Source: Gordonia humi (GTDB lineage: Bacteria > Actinomycetota > Actinomycetes > Mycobacteriales > Mycobacteriaceae). From it: a stretch of 64,000 bases of DNA. Shown piece by piece: positions 20,039 to 29,272 of this stretch (the first letter of the stretch is position 1; the number at the start of each line of letters is the position of its first letter). The notes under the pieces were generated by a model. The model was given only the letters and a program-made list of their open reading frames with translations. It did not search any database and was not told the DNA's origin. Position numbers and translations under genes: made by a program. Where the stretch lies: the NCBI RefSeq assembly GCF_014197435.1, contig NZ_JACIFP010000001.1, positions 2,232,001-2,296,000 on the forward strand, written 5' to 3'.

Positions 20039-20815
20039 GTGAAACTGCTTCCCGACACTCTCCGCAGCGGCATGTACCGAGTGTACGAGCGTCGGCTCGT
20101 GCAACTCATGGATCGCGGCCGGGTGCCGCGGCATGTCGCCATCATCTGCGACGGCAATCGTCGTTGGGCGCGGGAAGCCGGCTTCGACGACGTCAGTCAC
20201 GGCCACCGCGTCGGCGCCAAGCGGATCGCCGACATGCTCGGCTGGTGCAGCGAGTTGGACATCGGAGCCGTGACGATCTACCTGCTCTCGACCGAGAACC
20301 TCTCGCGCGATTCCGAGGAGCTCGACGCACTCATGCAGATCGTGCCCGACATCGTCGAAGAGATCAGTCACGGAGACTGGCGGGTGCGGATCGTCGGCAA
20401 TCTCGATCATCTGCCCGACCCGGTGGCCGCCCGGCTGCGGGAGGCCTCGGCACGCACCGACGGGCTGTCCGGAATGAACGTGAACGTCGCCGTCGGCTAC
20501 GGCGGGCGCCAGGAGATCGTCGACGCGGTGCGCAAGCTGCTCACCGACGCGGAGGCCAAGGGCGCCACCCCCGCCGAGATGGTCGAGGCGGTCACGGTCG
20601 CGGGCATCGATGCGAATCTGTACACGTCCGGTCAGCCGGATCCCGATCTGGTGATCCGCACCTCCGGCGAACAGCGGTTGAGCGGCTTCCTCCTCTGGCA
20701 GAGCGCGTACTCGGAGATCTGGTTCACCGACGCGTACTGGCCGGAGTTCCGTCGCGTCGACTTTCTTCGCGCGCTGCGCGACTACGCGGCGCGTAACCGC
20801 CGTTTCGGAAAGTGA
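20039..20815 (+). CDS. Short-chain Z-isoprenyl diphosphate synthase (Rv1086-like)
   Basis: This 258-residue cis-prenyltransferase has the five family regions in order: HVAIICDGNRRWA (about residues 35-47), TIYLLSTENLSR (80-91), the VRIVGNLDHLP block, VNVAVGYGGRQEIVDA (150-165), and the C-terminal DLVIRTSGEQRLSGFLLWQSAYSEIWF. In M. tuberculosis Rv1086 makes omega,E,Z-farnesyl diphosphate, feeding decaprenyl phosphate for cell-wall synthesis. Undecaprenyl diphosphate synthase is the close alternative; synteny with Rv1085c-Rv1086 favours the short-chain enzyme. GTG start with TAACAT exactly seven bases before it. It overlaps ybaK by four bases. Confidence 0.9.
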   Translation: MKLLPDTLRSGMYRVYERRLVQLMDRGRVPRHVAIICDGNRRWAREAGFDDVSHGHRVGAKRIADMLGWCSELDIGAVTIYLLSTENLSRDSEELDALMQIVPDIVEEISHGDWRVRIVGNLDHLPDPVAARLREASARTDGLSGMNVNVAVGYGGRQEIVDAVRKLLTDAEAKGATPAEMVEAVTVAGIDANLYTSGQPDPDLVIRTSGEQRLSGFLLWQSAYSEIWFTDAYWPEFRRVDFLRALRDYAARNRRFGK

Positions 20816-21297
20816 GCGCGTCCACCCCGGCCGTCGCGGCGTTGGATCAGGCGGGCGTCGAGTACGCGGTGCACGGCTACGACCACGATCGGCGGAGCAC
20901 CGATTACGGTGCGGAGGCCGTCGAGGCCATGGCGGAGCGGGGGTTCGAGGCCGACCGGATCTTCAAGACGCTCGTCGTCGACCTGGGTGGGCGCTTCGGC
21001 GTCGCCGTCGTACCGGTGCCGTGCAAGCTCTCGCTCAAAGCCGTCGCGAAGGCGCTCGGTGCGTCGAAGGCGGTGATGGCCGACGCCGCGAGGGTTCAGC
21101 GGATGACCGGCTATGTTCTGGGCGGGGTGTCGCCGGTGGGACAGAAGGTGGCGTTGCCGACCGTCGTCGACGAGACCGCGATCCTGTGGGACACGATCCT
21201 GTGCAGTGCGGGCCGGCGGGGTCTGGAGATCGAGCTGTCACTCGACGACCTGGTGGCCGTGACCGGTTCGACGGTCGCCGCCATCGCCGCGGAGTAG
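20812..21297 (+). CDS. ybaK: Cys-tRNA(Pro)/Cys-tRNA(Cys) deacylase YbaK
   Basis: This 161-residue editing-domain protein of the YbaK/EbsC type hydrolyses cysteine mischarged on tRNA(Pro). The core shows FKTLVVDLGGRFGVAVVPV (about residues 50-68), the catalytic lysine region CKLSLKAVAKALGASKAVMAD, and the conserved TGYVLGGVSPVGQK. The GTG start overlaps the stop of the isoprenyl synthase gene (GTGA), so the pair is co-translated, although no functional link is evident. A weak inverted repeat follows the stop. Confidence 0.92.
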   Translation: MSASTPAVAALDQAGVEYAVHGYDHDRRSTDYGAEAVEAMAERGFEADRIFKTLVVDLGGRFGVAVVPVPCKLSLKAVAKALGASKAVMADAARVQRMTGYVLGGVSPVGQKVALPTVVDETAILWDTILCSAGRRGLEIELSLDDLVAVTGSTVAAIAAE

Positions 21298-21313
21298 GAA
21301 CTCGGTCGTGACG

Positions 21314-21344
21314 TCGGCGGGGCGATGTCCGCCGCGCCCGCCGA
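21314..21344. terminator. Weak bidirectional hairpin between ybaK and coaA
   Basis: TCGGCGGG (21314-21321) pairs with CCCGCCGA (21337-21344) around a 15-base loop, in the 68-base gap between the convergent ybaK and coaA genes. Placement is right for a shared terminator. The stem is short and there is no T-tract, so this is tentative. Confidence 0.4.
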
Positions 21345-21365
21345 TCCGACGAGATCTCGCCGACC

Positions 21366-22307
21366 TCACAGCTTCCGCAGACGCACCCGATTGATCGAGT
21401 GGTCGCGGTCCTTACGGAGTACGAGTGTGGCGCGCGGGCGCGTCGGGAGCACGTTCTCGATGAGGTTCGGGCGATTGATCGAGGTCCAGATGTCGCGGGC
21501 GGCGATCTTGGCCTGCTGATCGGTCAGCGACGAGTAGTGATGGAAGTGCGAGTCCGGGTTCTGGAAGGCGGTGTTGCGCATCTGCAGGAAGCGGGAGATG
21601 TACCAGCGCTCGATGTCGGAGGTCTTCGCGTCCACGTAGATCGAGAAGTCGAACAGATCCGAGACGGTCAGCGTCGGACCGGTCTGCAGGACGTTGAGGC
21701 CCTCGACGATCAAGATGTCGGGCTGGCGGACCTCGATGAACGCGTCGGGCACGATGTCGTAGCTGACGTGCGAGTACACCGGGGCCGTCGCGACCGACGC
21801 ACCCGACTTCACCTCGGTGACGAACCGGAGCAGAGCGCGGCGGTCGTACGACTCGGGGAACCCCTTGCGATGCATGATGCCGCGGCGTTCCAACTCGGCG
21901 GTGGGGTAGAGGAACCCGTCGGTGGTCACCAGGTCGACCTTGGGGTGGGTCTCCCAGCGGGACAGGAGCTTCGCCATGACGCGAGCGGTGGTCGACTTGC
22001 CGACCGCGACGCTGCCCGCGATGCCGATCACGAACGGCACCTGCCGGTTGCGCTGATGCTCGCCGAGAAATGTGCTCGTCGCCGCGAACAGGCGACGCTG
22101 GGCCTCCACACGCATGTGGATCAGACGGGAGATCGGCAGATACACCTCGGCGACCTCGTTCAGGTCGACCTGTTCGCCGAGGCCCACGAGCTCTTCGAGT
22201 TCGGCCTCGGTGAGCACCATCGGCATCGACTGGCGCAGTTCACGCCACTGCTTGCGGTCGAGTTCGAGGTACAGGCCGGGGTCGCGGTCACTGGAATGGC
22301 GCGCCAT
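21366..22307 (-). CDS. coaA: Pantothenate kinase, type I
   Basis: This 313-residue kinase makes 4'-phosphopantothenate, the first committed step of coenzyme A synthesis. The P-loop is [15 protein letters not shown] (about residues 95-109). Typical CoaA blocks follow: [71 protein letters not shown] and [23 protein letters not shown]. Length equals the M. tuberculosis enzyme (Rv1092c). ATG 22307 gives the family start [18 protein letters not shown]. It is divergent from the DUF885 gene, the two starts lying 70 bases apart. Confidence 0.95.
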   Translation of the reverse strand: MARHSSDRDPGLYLELDRKQWRELRQSMPMVLTEAELEELVGLGEQVDLNEVAEVYLPISRLIHMRVEAQRRLFAATSTFLGEHQRNRQVPFVIGIAGSVAVGKSTTARVMAKLLSRWETHPKVDLVTTDGFLYPTAELERRGIMHRKGFPESYDRRALLRFVTEVKSGASVATAPVYSHVSYDIVPDAFIEVRQPDILIVEGLNVLQTGPTLTVSDLFDFSIYVDAKTSDIERWYISRFLQMRNTAFQNPDSHFHHYSSLTDQQAKIAARDIWTSINRPNLIENVLPTRPRATLVLRKDRDHSINRVRLRKL

Positions 22308-22378
22308 GCCCGATAACGCTACAGGCATACGTGAGCGAGCCGACACGTCCGGCACCGAGCTGACTACCCTCGTGGCAT

Positions 22379-23602
22379 ATGAGCACATCTGCGCGCCCGT
22401 CCGACGACCCGGTGATCGAGTACCTTCGCATCGGTTTGGCGTTCGACCGTCTGGAAGAGGGCTTCGTCGACGCCTTCACGGGGGATCCCGCGCTCCGCGT
22501 CGAAGCGCGGAACGCTCCGCGCCCGGACCCGGTCGATCTCGCGGTGCGGGCTCGCGCACTGCTCGCCCGACTGCCCGACGGGCTCCCCGACGACCGTGCC
22601 GAGTTCATCGGCTCGCATCTGCGCGCGCTGGAGTGCTCGGCCCGTAAGTTCGCCGGCGAGGACATCGGTTTCGTCGACGAGGTCCGCGCCTACTTCGACG
22701 TCGACATCGCTCCCGCCGACGAGGAGACCTATCGGCAGACGCACGCCGATCTGGCCGTCGCACTGGGCGTGCCGGGCGCCACCGGTGACGCGCTGGCCGC
22801 CGAGTATCAGCGGTACCGTCGGGCCGAGGAGATCCCGGCCGAGCTCACCGAACCGTTGATCGCGGCCTTCGCCTCCAGCCTGCGCGACGTGGTCCGCGCG
22901 GAGTTCCCGCTGCCGGCCGCCGAGACCGTACAGTTCGACGTTGTCTCCGACAAGCCGTGGTCGGGCTTCAACTACTACCTCGGCGACTACCGCTCGAACG
23001 TCGCCGTCAACACCGATCTGCCGCAGCATCTCTCGGGTCTGCCCGGGTTGATCGCCCACGAGGCGTACCCCGGCCATCACACCGAGCACTGCCGCAAGGA
23101 GCAGAAGCTGGTCGGAACCGGGCAGCTCGAACACCAGATCTTCCTCGTCAACACGCCGCAGTGCCTCATGGCCGAAGGGCTGGCCGACCATGCGCTCGCC
23201 GCCGCGATGAGTACCGCATGGCATGAGTGGGCCGCCGAGATCTACGCCGACTTCGGGCTCCGATTCGACGCCGAGAAGGCCCGCGCCGTCTCGCGCGCGA
23301 CCGCGGGACTGCTCACAGTCCGTCAGGACGCCGCACTACTGCTTCACGACCGCCATGCCGATGAGGACTCGGTGGCCGCGTTCCTGCAGCGATGGCTGCT
23401 GGTGAACCCCGACCGCGCCCGGCAGCAGCTGCGCTTCCTGACCTCGCCGCTGTGGCGCGCGTACATCTCCACGTACGTCGAGGGGTACCAGCTTCTGGAT
23501 CGCTGGCTCGACGCCGCGGATGAGAGCCGTCTCACACGATTCGGCCGGCTGCTCGACGAACCGCTCACCCCGGCGGTCCTCCGACGCGAACTGTCCATTT
23601 AG
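22379..23602 (+). CDS. DUF885 family putative metallopeptidase
   Basis: This 407-residue cytosolic protein of the DUF885 family is distantly related to M3-type metallopeptidases. The family motif is present as [18 protein letters not shown] (about residues 222-239), and a second conserved glutamate occurs in [14 protein letters not shown]. No signal peptide is seen. Substrates are not known for actinobacterial members. The gene lies between coaA (divergent) and glyA, whose -10 hexamer overlaps this gene's stop codon, so the two appear to be transcribed separately. Confidence 0.85.
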   Translation: MSTSARPSDDPVIEYLRIGLAFDRLEEGFVDAFTGDPALRVEARNAPRPDPVDLAVRARALLARLPDGLPDDRAEFIGSHLRALECSARKFAGEDIGFVDEVRAYFDVDIAPADEETYRQTHADLAVALGVPGATGDALAAEYQRYRRAEEIPAELTEPLIAAFASSLRDVVRAEFPLPAAETVQFDVVSDKPWSGFNYYLGDYRSNVAVNTDLPQHLSGLPGLIAHEAYPGHHTEHCRKEQKLVGTGQLEHQIFLVNTPQCLMAEGLADHALAAAMSTAWHEWAAEIYADFGLRFDAEKARAVSRATAGLLTVRQDAALLLHDRHADEDSVAAFLQRWLLVNPDRARQQLRFLTSPLWRAYISTYVEGYQLLDRWLDAADESRLTRFGRLLDEPLTPAVLRRELSI

Positions 23603-23612
23603 ACTGGTCGGC

Positions 23613-24905
23613 ATGAGCCTGTTCACGCAGTCCCTGGCCGATCTCGATCCCGATGTGGCTGCCGCCATGAACGGGGAGCTGTCCCGCCAGCGCGACACCC
23701 TCGAAATGATCGCCTCGGAGAACTTCGTGCCCCGCGCCGTCCTGCAGGCGCAGGGCAGCGTGCTCACCAACAAGTACGCCGAGGGCTACCCGGGCCGTCG
23801 CTACTACGGCGGCTGCGAATACGTCGACGTCGTCGAGGACATCGCACGCGACCGCGCCAAGGCACTGTTCGGTGCCGAGTTCGCCAACGTTCAGCCGCAC
23901 GCCGGCGCACAGGCCAACGCCGCCGTGCTGCAGGCCCTGATGGAGCCGGGCGAGACGCTGCTCGGCCTGGACCTGGCCCACGGCGGTCACCTCACGCACG
24001 GCATGCGCCTGAACTTCTCGGGCAAGCTGTACGAGAACGCCTTCTACGGAGTCAGCAAGGAGGACTTCCGCGTCGACATGGACGAGGTGCGCAAGATCGC
24101 TCTCGACACCAAGCCGAAGGTCATCGTCGCCGGTTGGTCGGCGTATCCGCGCACCCTCGACTTCGCGGCGTTCCGGTCGATCGCCGACGAGGTCGGCGCC
24201 CACCTGTGGGTCGACATGGCGCACTTCGCGGGCCTGGTCGCCGCCGGACTGCACCCGAACCCCGTCGAGTACGCGGACGTCGTCTCGACCACCGTCCACA
24301 AGACCCTCGGCGGCCCGCGGTCGGGCATGATCCTGGCGCGCAAGGAATGGGCCAAGAAGCTCAACTCCGCCGTCTTCCCCGGCCAGCAGGGCGGCCCGCT
24401 CATGCACGCTGTCGCCGCGAAGGCCGTCGCCCTCAAGGTGGCCGGCACCGAGGAGTTCGCCGAACGTCAGCGTCGTACGCTGTCGGGCGCCTCGATCCTG
24501 GCCGACCGTCTCCTGTACGACGACGCGAAGAAGGCGGGCGTCACCGTCCTGACCGGCGGTACCGACGTGCATCTGGTCCTGGTAGACCTGCGCGACTCCG
24601 ACCTCGACGGCCAGCAGGCCGAGGACCTCCTCCACGAGATCGGCATCACCGTCAACCGCAACGCCGTGCCGTTCGATCCGCGTCCGCCGATGGTCACCTC
24701 GGGTCTGCGTATCGGTACGCCCGCACTGGCCACCCGCGGTTTCGGCGACACGGAGTTCACCGAGGTCGCCGACATCATCGGCACCGCGCTCGCAGCGGGC
24801 CGCTCGGCCGACGTCGCCGCCCTGCGCGCGCGTGTCAGCGCCCTGGCCCTCGACTTCCCGCTGTACGAGGGACTCGAGGACTGGGGCCTGATGAGCGGCA
24901 AGTGA
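23613..24905 (+). CDS. glyA: Serine hydroxymethyltransferase
   Basis: This 430-residue PLP enzyme interconverts serine and glycine and charges tetrahydrofolate with one-carbon units. It has the N-terminal [32 protein letters not shown] block, the PLP lysine in [16 protein letters not shown] (about residue 230), and the substrate-binding [16 protein letters not shown] segment. TAGACT (23600-23605) stands exactly seven bases before the ATG and includes the stop codon of the preceding gene, so glyA very likely has its own leaderless promoter there. It corresponds to Rv1093. Confidence 0.97.
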   Translation: MSLFTQSLADLDPDVAAAMNGELSRQRDTLEMIASENFVPRAVLQAQGSVLTNKYAEGYPGRRYYGGCEYVDVVEDIARDRAKALFGAEFANVQPHAGAQANAAVLQALMEPGETLLGLDLAHGGHLTHGMRLNFSGKLYENAFYGVSKEDFRVDMDEVRKIALDTKPKVIVAGWSAYPRTLDFAAFRSIADEVGAHLWVDMAHFAGLVAAGLHPNPVEYADVVSTTVHKTLGGPRSGMILARKEWAKKLNSAVFPGQQGGPLMHAVAAKAVALKVAGTEEFAERQRRTLSGASILADRLLYDDAKKAGVTVLTGGTDVHLVLVDLRDSDLDGQQAEDLLHEIGITVNRNAVPFDPRPPMVTSGLRIGTPALATRGFGDTEFTEVADIIGTALAAGRSADVAALRARVSALALDFPLYEGLEDWGLMSGK

Positions 24906-24956
24906 CCGCCGTCATCGATATCCGGTTTTTCGCCAACGTCGTTTAGGGTGGTCCAC

Positions 24957-25826
24957 GTGGCAGTTTTGAGTGAAGACGAGTTGATCGCGGCGTTGGAGAA
25001 GGCCCTTCCCGAGATCGCCGAAGAGCACAGCCAGGCCGCGCTGGACTGGAACCCGGGTGAATGGGTGCCGTGGTCCAAAGGCCGCAATTTCGCGTTCCTC
25101 GGCGGCGAGGACTTCGAGCCCGGGCAGGCGACACTGTCGCCGACGGCGGCCGCCGGCCTGCTCGCACTGCTGCTCACCAAGGACAACCTGCCGTCGTTCC
25201 ACCGTGTTCTGGCGCGGCACTTCCCGCCGTTCACCGACTGGCGTCAGCTCATCGGCGTCTGGACCGCCGAAGACAACCGGCATTCGATCGTGCTGCGCGA
25301 CTACCTGGTGGTCACGCGCGCGATGGATCCGGTCGACGCGGAGAACCGTCGCCGCATCCACGTCGTCGCCGGGTGGAAGCAGACGCCGGAGGCCGTGGCC
25401 GACCTCGGTCCGCTCGAAACGCTCGCGGTGCTCGCCGTGCACGAGAACCAGTGCGTGCACTTCATCACCGAACTGCTCGCGTACGCCGAGGATCCCGACC
25501 TCGTCACGATCCTGGAGAAGATCAGGACCGACGACGCCGCACAGGCCGCGATGTTCCAGGCCTACCTGATGGCCGGCATCGTCGCCGATCAGGAGACCGC
25601 GGTGCTGGCCGTCGACAAGGCGCTTGCGAACATCGAGCCGATCGGCTCGGACGTCGCCGACTTCGACACGCAGCGCGAGTACATCTCCGACTTCGAGGAC
25701 GTCGCCTCGCACGCGGCCATCGCGGCGAAGCTCGCGGACGAACTCAAGCTGGAGAGTCTGCAGAGCCTGAGCGCGCAAGCAGAGGCCGCGCGCACCAGGA
25801 TCCTGGAGCGCGCCGCCGGTCACTGA
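24957..25826 (+). CDS. desA2: Acyl-ACP desaturase-family protein (DesA2-like) with degenerate di-iron site
   Basis: A 289-residue member of the soluble acyl-ACP desaturase fold, corresponding in order to Rv1094 (desA2). The fold blocks are recognisable (GRNFAFLGGEDFEPGQATLSP; VWTAEDNRHSIVLRDYLVVTRAMDP). The six metal ligands are only partly kept: K75 stands for the first Glu, D106/H109 for the first ExxH, E163 is kept, and D193/Q196 replace the second ExxH. Catalysis by the usual di-iron chemistry is therefore doubtful. I set the start at GTG 24957, not 24948, because TAGGGT lies exactly seven bases before it. Another lipid-binding or regulatory role is possible. Confidence 0.82.
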   Translation: MAVLSEDELIAALEKALPEIAEEHSQAALDWNPGEWVPWSKGRNFAFLGGEDFEPGQATLSPTAAAGLLALLLTKDNLPSFHRVLARHFPPFTDWRQLIGVWTAEDNRHSIVLRDYLVVTRAMDPVDAENRRRIHVVAGWKQTPEAVADLGPLETLAVLAVHENQCVHFITELLAYAEDPDLVTILEKIRTDDAAQAAMFQAYLMAGIVADQETAVLAVDKALANIEPIGSDVADFDTQREYISDFEDVASHAAIAAKLADELKLESLQSLSAQAEAARTRILERAAGH

Positions 25827-25846
25827 ACCGATTCGACACCGGACAC

Positions 25847-25892
25847 CAGGCGTTCGAGTGCCCTTCGACGGGCCTCGAACGCCTGTCGTCTT
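25847..25892 (+). terminator. Intrinsic terminator after the desA2-like gene
   Basis: CAGGCGTTCGAG (25847-25858) pairs perfectly with CTCGAACGCCTG (25874-25885), and the loop adds GCCC/GGGC pairs, followed by TCGTCTTT. It begins 20 bases after the stop codon. The remaining approximately 325 bases to the phoH2 start contain no ORF or strong motif that I can support. Confidence 0.85.
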
Positions 25893-26217
25893 TCACCACC
25901 GGATTCACGGTGCCCTCCGGCCGTGGAGGAGACGCTGCTACCTCCGTCGTCGCCAGCGACAGCGGGGCTTCACGCAGCCTTAACCGACACGCTGCCTGCG
26001 CTTCGGGTGTTGTCGAGGTCACACGGCGTAGCGTCACGCATGACGGGCCGTGGGGAAGCGGTTCGTTCGGGAGGTTCGATTCGTTGACTGCCTATGTCAC
26101 GACAGGACCGGCCCCGGTCCTTGCTCGTGCGACCTCATCCCCGGGTCGCAGGGTACGAACCGACCGGCCGGAGAAACTCGGACCGTGCGGGAGCCGCACG
26201 GCGCCAAGGAGCCAGAC

Positions 26218-27519
26218 GTGACCGCACGCACTTATGTCCTCGACACCTCCGTTCTGCTCTCCGACCCGTGGGCGGTGACTCGGTTCGCCGAGCACCACGT
26301 CGTCCTCCCACTCGTCGTGATCAGTGAACTCGAGGGCAAACGGCACCACAGCGAACTCGGCTGGTTCGCCCGCCAAGCTCTGCGACTGCTCGACGACATG
26401 CGCGTACAGCACGGTCGGCTCGACGTGCCGCTGCCGGTCGGCGACGACGGCGGCACCGTCCAGGTGGAGCTGAACCACACGGACCCGGCCGTCTTGCCCG
26501 CGGGATTCCGCAACGACACGAACGACTCGCGGATCCTGGCCTGCGCGCTGAATCTTCGCGCCGAGGGCCGAGACGTCACGCTCGTCTCCAAGGACACCCC
26601 GCTGCGTGTCAAAGCGGGCGCGGTGGGGCTCGTCGCCGACGAGTATCACGCGCAGGACGTCGTCGTCTCCGGCTGGACCGGAATGGCCGAACTCGATGTG
26701 GTCGACTCCGAGATCGACACCCTGTTCGCCGACGGCGTCGTCGACGTCGACGACGCGCGTGACCTGCCGTGCAACACCGGCACCCGACTGGTCGGTACCT
26801 CGGGAAGCGCGCTCGGTCGCGTCACCGAGAACAAGCAGGTCAAACTGGTGCGCGGCGATCGCGAGGCATTCGGTCTGCGAGGTCGTTCCGCCGAGCAGCG
26901 GGTGGCGCTCGACCTGCTGCTCGACGAGTCCGTCGGCATCGTCTCCCTCGGCGGAAAGGCGGGCACGGGAAAGTCGGCGCTCGCGCTGTGCGCCGGACTG
27001 GAGGCGGTGCTCGAACGCCGGAGCCAGCGCAAGGTGGTCGTGTTCCGCCCGCTGTACGCGGTCGGCGGCCAGAACCTCGGCTATCTCCCGGGCAGCGAGC
27101 AGGACAAGATGGGTCCGTGGGCGCAGGCGGTCTTCGACACCCTCGAGGGGCTCGTCTCGTCGGAGGTGATCGACGAGGTCCTCGACCGCGGAATGCTGGA
27201 AGTGCTGCCGCTCACGCACATCCGTGGCCGGTCGTTGCACGACTCGTTCGTCATCGTCGACGAGGCCCAGTCGCTGGAGCGGAATGTACTGCTCACCGTG
27301 CTGTCTCGCCTCGGTTCCGGATCGAGGGTGGTGCTCACCCACGATGTGGCCCAGCGTGACAACCTGCGCGTCGGCCGGCACGACGGCGTCGCCGCGGTGA
27401 TCGAGAAGCTCAAGGGCCACCCGCTGTTCGCCCACGTCACACTGACCCGGAGCGAGCGGTCGCCGATCGCGGCTCTGGTCACCGACATGCTGGAGGAGTT
27501 CGCGCCCGGCACGCTGTGA
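26218..27519 (+). CDS. phoH2: PIN-PhoH fusion protein (PhoH2-type RNA helicase/RNase)
   Basis: This 433-residue two-domain protein is the same length as M. tuberculosis PhoH2 (Rv1095). Residues 1-140 form a PIN nuclease domain ([16 protein letters not shown] with the first acidic ligand, [23 protein letters not shown]). Residues about 215-433 form a PhoH ATPase with P-loop [14 protein letters not shown] and Walker [13 protein letters not shown]. The known activity is sequence-selective RNA unwinding and cleavage. GTG 26218 is chosen because AAGGAG stands upstream and the family begins exactly here. A palindromic repeat lies 17 bases past the stop. Confidence 0.92.
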   Translation: MTARTYVLDTSVLLSDPWAVTRFAEHHVVLPLVVISELEGKRHHSELGWFARQALRLLDDMRVQHGRLDVPLPVGDDGGTVQVELNHTDPAVLPAGFRNDTNDSRILACALNLRAEGRDVTLVSKDTPLRVKAGAVGLVADEYHAQDVVVSGWTGMAELDVVDSEIDTLFADGVVDVDDARDLPCNTGTRLVGTSGSALGRVTENKQVKLVRGDREAFGLRGRSAEQRVALDLLLDESVGIVSLGGKAGTGKSALALCAGLEAVLERRSQRKVVVFRPLYAVGGQNLGYLPGSEQDKMGPWAQAVFDTLEGLVSSEVIDEVLDRGMLEVLPLTHIRGRSLHDSFVIVDEAQSLERNVLLTVLSRLGSGSRVVLTHDVAQRDNLRVGRHDGVAAVIEKLKGHPLFAHVTLTRSERSPIAALVTDMLEEFAPGTL

Positions 27520-27535
27520 CTCCCTCGCGTGCGTG

Positions 27536-27588
27536 GTACCTGTGCTCGGAGCCGACGGCTGTACGGGACCGGCTCCGAGTGCAGGTAC
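27536..27588. repeat. 53-base palindromic repeat, left copy
   Basis: The element begins GTACCTGTGCTCGGAGCC and ends GGCTCCGAGTGCAGGTAC, so its two ends fold into an 18-base stem with two mismatches around a 17-base loop. A second element of exactly 53 bases lies at 28516-28568. By eye the two match at 42 of 53 positions when one is inverted, and at 36 of 53 in direct orientation. This copy sits between the convergent phoH2 stop and the stop of the broken AbiEi-like gene, so it could also serve as a terminator for both. Confidence 0.75.
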
Positions 27589-27591
27589 CTT

Positions 27592-28416
27592 CTACGCGAG
27601 CTGAGAAGGGCGACGGTGCGCGCCGTTGCGGATCGCGGTCATGATCCGGCGGTGGGTCGCGACATCGTCGAACGCGACGTGTTCGTAGGTGAACGGCAAG
27701 TCGGTGTAGCCGAGGTTCTGGGCGTCGACCATGCGTGTCCGGTCGCTGTTGAAGTGAGGCTTGTCCCCGTGAAACTCCCAGCCGTCGAGCTCGATGATCA
27801 GCCAGTCGCCGACGAGCAGGTCGACGCGGCCCACGCCGGTGATCGTCACCTGAATGTCGAGCTTGACCTGTTCCGTGAGCAGTCGTGATCGGATCATGCT
27901 CTCGGGCCCCGATTCTGCGCGGCTGTCGATACGGGTCAGGACACGCTGAATCCATTAGGGGGCGTCGCGAAAGAGGTGGGCGACCTCGTCGTATGACATG
28001 AGCCCGCGATGGATGATCGAGTCGATCACGACGATCATCCCTTCGGCGTCGAGACAGTGCACGCTGTGCTCCAAGGCGGTCGGGACGTCGTCTACGGCGC
28101 CGTACTCCGGAAGCGGACGCCCGTAGCGGCGGCAGAACGGCCCCGTGCGGTCGGCGACGGCTCGCCGGTTTCCCCGAACATGGACATCGTGGAACTCGGG
28201 CACCCAGACGTGATGCCGCTTGAGTGCGGACAGACAGCTGCAGACCCCTCCTCGTCGAACGGCCGCGACGATGTCCTGCGGTGCGGCGCCGACCTGGATC
28301 CAGCCCTTTCGCAGGACCTGCGCCTTCTGCTCACGAAGCAGCTTCTCCAGGCTCGCCCGTCCGATCGACCTGTACAGTTCGCGGGTCGGGAACACACCCG
28401 TCGGAATCTCGTCCAT
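27592..28416 (-). pseudogene. AbiEi-like/DUF559-type protein gene, split by an in-frame stop
   Basis: One minus-strand frame runs from ATG 28416 (MDEIPTGVFPTRELYRSIGR) to the TAG at 27592, interrupted only by TAA at 27955-27957. The N-terminal part (about 153 residues) resembles the AbiEi-type antitoxin winged helix: SLEKLLREQKAQVLRKGWIQVG. The part after the stop reads on in frame with WIQRVLTRIDSRAESGPESM and a Vsr/DUF559-like nuclease fold (GRVDLLVGDWLIIELDGWEFHG with acidic residues). Intact actinobacterial relatives carry both parts in one protein. The stop makes it a pseudogene unless it is read through or is a sequencing error. The frame may open as far upstream as 28491. Confidence 0.75.
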
Positions 28417-28515
28417 GCCCAGAGCATGGTTCGAAGTCGGCGCGGAATACGGCGTGCATACGATCTGTGGATAACCGGACGCCGTATGCACAGATTCTCC
28501 TGGGCCGCGTCACGA

Positions 28516-28568
28516 GTACCTGTGTTCGGAGCCGACCTCGTATAGCCGACGGCACCCCGCACAGGTAC
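28516..28568. repeat. 53-base palindromic repeat, right copy
   Basis: It begins GTACCTGTGTTCGGAGCCGAC and ends GCACAGGTAC, and its outer 9 bases are perfectly self-complementary, with a less complete inner stem than the left copy. It has the same length as the element at 27536-27588 and matches it best in inverted orientation. It lies four bases after the stop of the methyltransferase gene and 100 bases upstream of the AbiEi-like ORF. The pair therefore encloses that gene exactly. Confidence 0.75.
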
Positions 28569-28571
28569 ACT

Positions 28572-29177
28572 TCACGCGTGGCGCAGAATCGACACCGCGA
28601 ATTCGGCGTCGTCGTGCCACGGTTTCACGTCCCAGGTCGACAGGCGCAGATCCAGGCGCAGGGCGGTCTGGGCGAGGGCCGCGTCGAACTGCTCCACCGG
28701 CAGCTTCTCGACGTGGAAGCCGACGACGACGAAGCCGTCGTCGACCAGGTGTTCGTCGAGGCGGTTCAGCACGAGTGACTCGGTATCGGGTGCGACGAAC
28801 GCGAGGACGTTCCCGGCGCAGACGATCGCATCGAAGGTGCGGCGGCCGCCGTCGTCGTCCCGCAGGTCGAGAGCGGCCAGGTCGTGGACCTGCCAGTCGG
28901 GGCCGGGGTAGTCGGCCGTCGCGGCCTCGATGAGGATCGGGTCCACGTCCACGCCCACGACCTCGTGACCCACGGAGTGGAGGTACCCGCCGACGCGGCC
29001 GGGGCCGCAACCCGCGTCGAGGATCCGGGCCGAGCGTCCGACCATCGCGTCGATCAGCCGGGCCTCGCCGAAGAGATCGGCGCCCTGAGCCGCCATGGTG
29101 CGGAACCGTTCCACGTACCACTCGCTGTGCCCGGGGTCGGTGTCGGTGATCCAGCGGGGCTGCCCGGGTGTGGTCAT
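28572..29177 (-). CDS. Class I SAM-dependent methyltransferase
   Basis: A 201-residue Rossmann methyltransferase: motif I is ARILDAGCGPGRVGGYLHSVG (about residues 50-70), the acidic end of strand 2 is VVGVDVDPILIEAA, and motif IV/post-I is FDAIVCAGNVLAFV. The C-terminus carries the usual beta-hairpin strands (GFVVVGFHVEKLP). The methyl acceptor is unknown. ATG 29177 is selected because TATGGT lies six bases upstream as a possible leaderless -10; an ATG 24 bases earlier is possible. The stop is followed at once by a palindromic repeat. Confidence 0.85.
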   Translation of the reverse strand: MTTPGQPRWITDTDPGHSEWYVERFRTMAAQGADLFGEARLIDAMVGRSARILDAGCGPGRVGGYLHSVGHEVVGVDVDPILIEAATADYPGPDWQVHDLAALDLRDDDGGRRTFDAIVCAGNVLAFVAPDTESLVLNRLDEHLVDDGFVVVGFHVEKLPVEQFDAALAQTALRLDLRLSTWDVKPWHDDAEFAVSILRHA

Positions 29178-29272
29178 TCCTCCACCATAGACGCCAGTCA
29201 TCGCGTTGCAGAAAGGTGACGATGCTCTCGCCGGGGTGGCGGACGCCCGGCACCCGCTGGCACACTGAGGTG

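Noticed and set aside
25893..26217. Riboswitch or small RNA upstream of phoH2
   Set aside because: Apart from the terminator of the preceding gene, no conserved core of a known riboswitch could be recognised.
27479..27955. Alternative minus-strand frame of 158 codons over the AbiEi-like gene's end
   Set aside because: It is a different frame with Arg/His-rich translation. The frame continuing from the N-terminal part gives the nuclease-like sequence.
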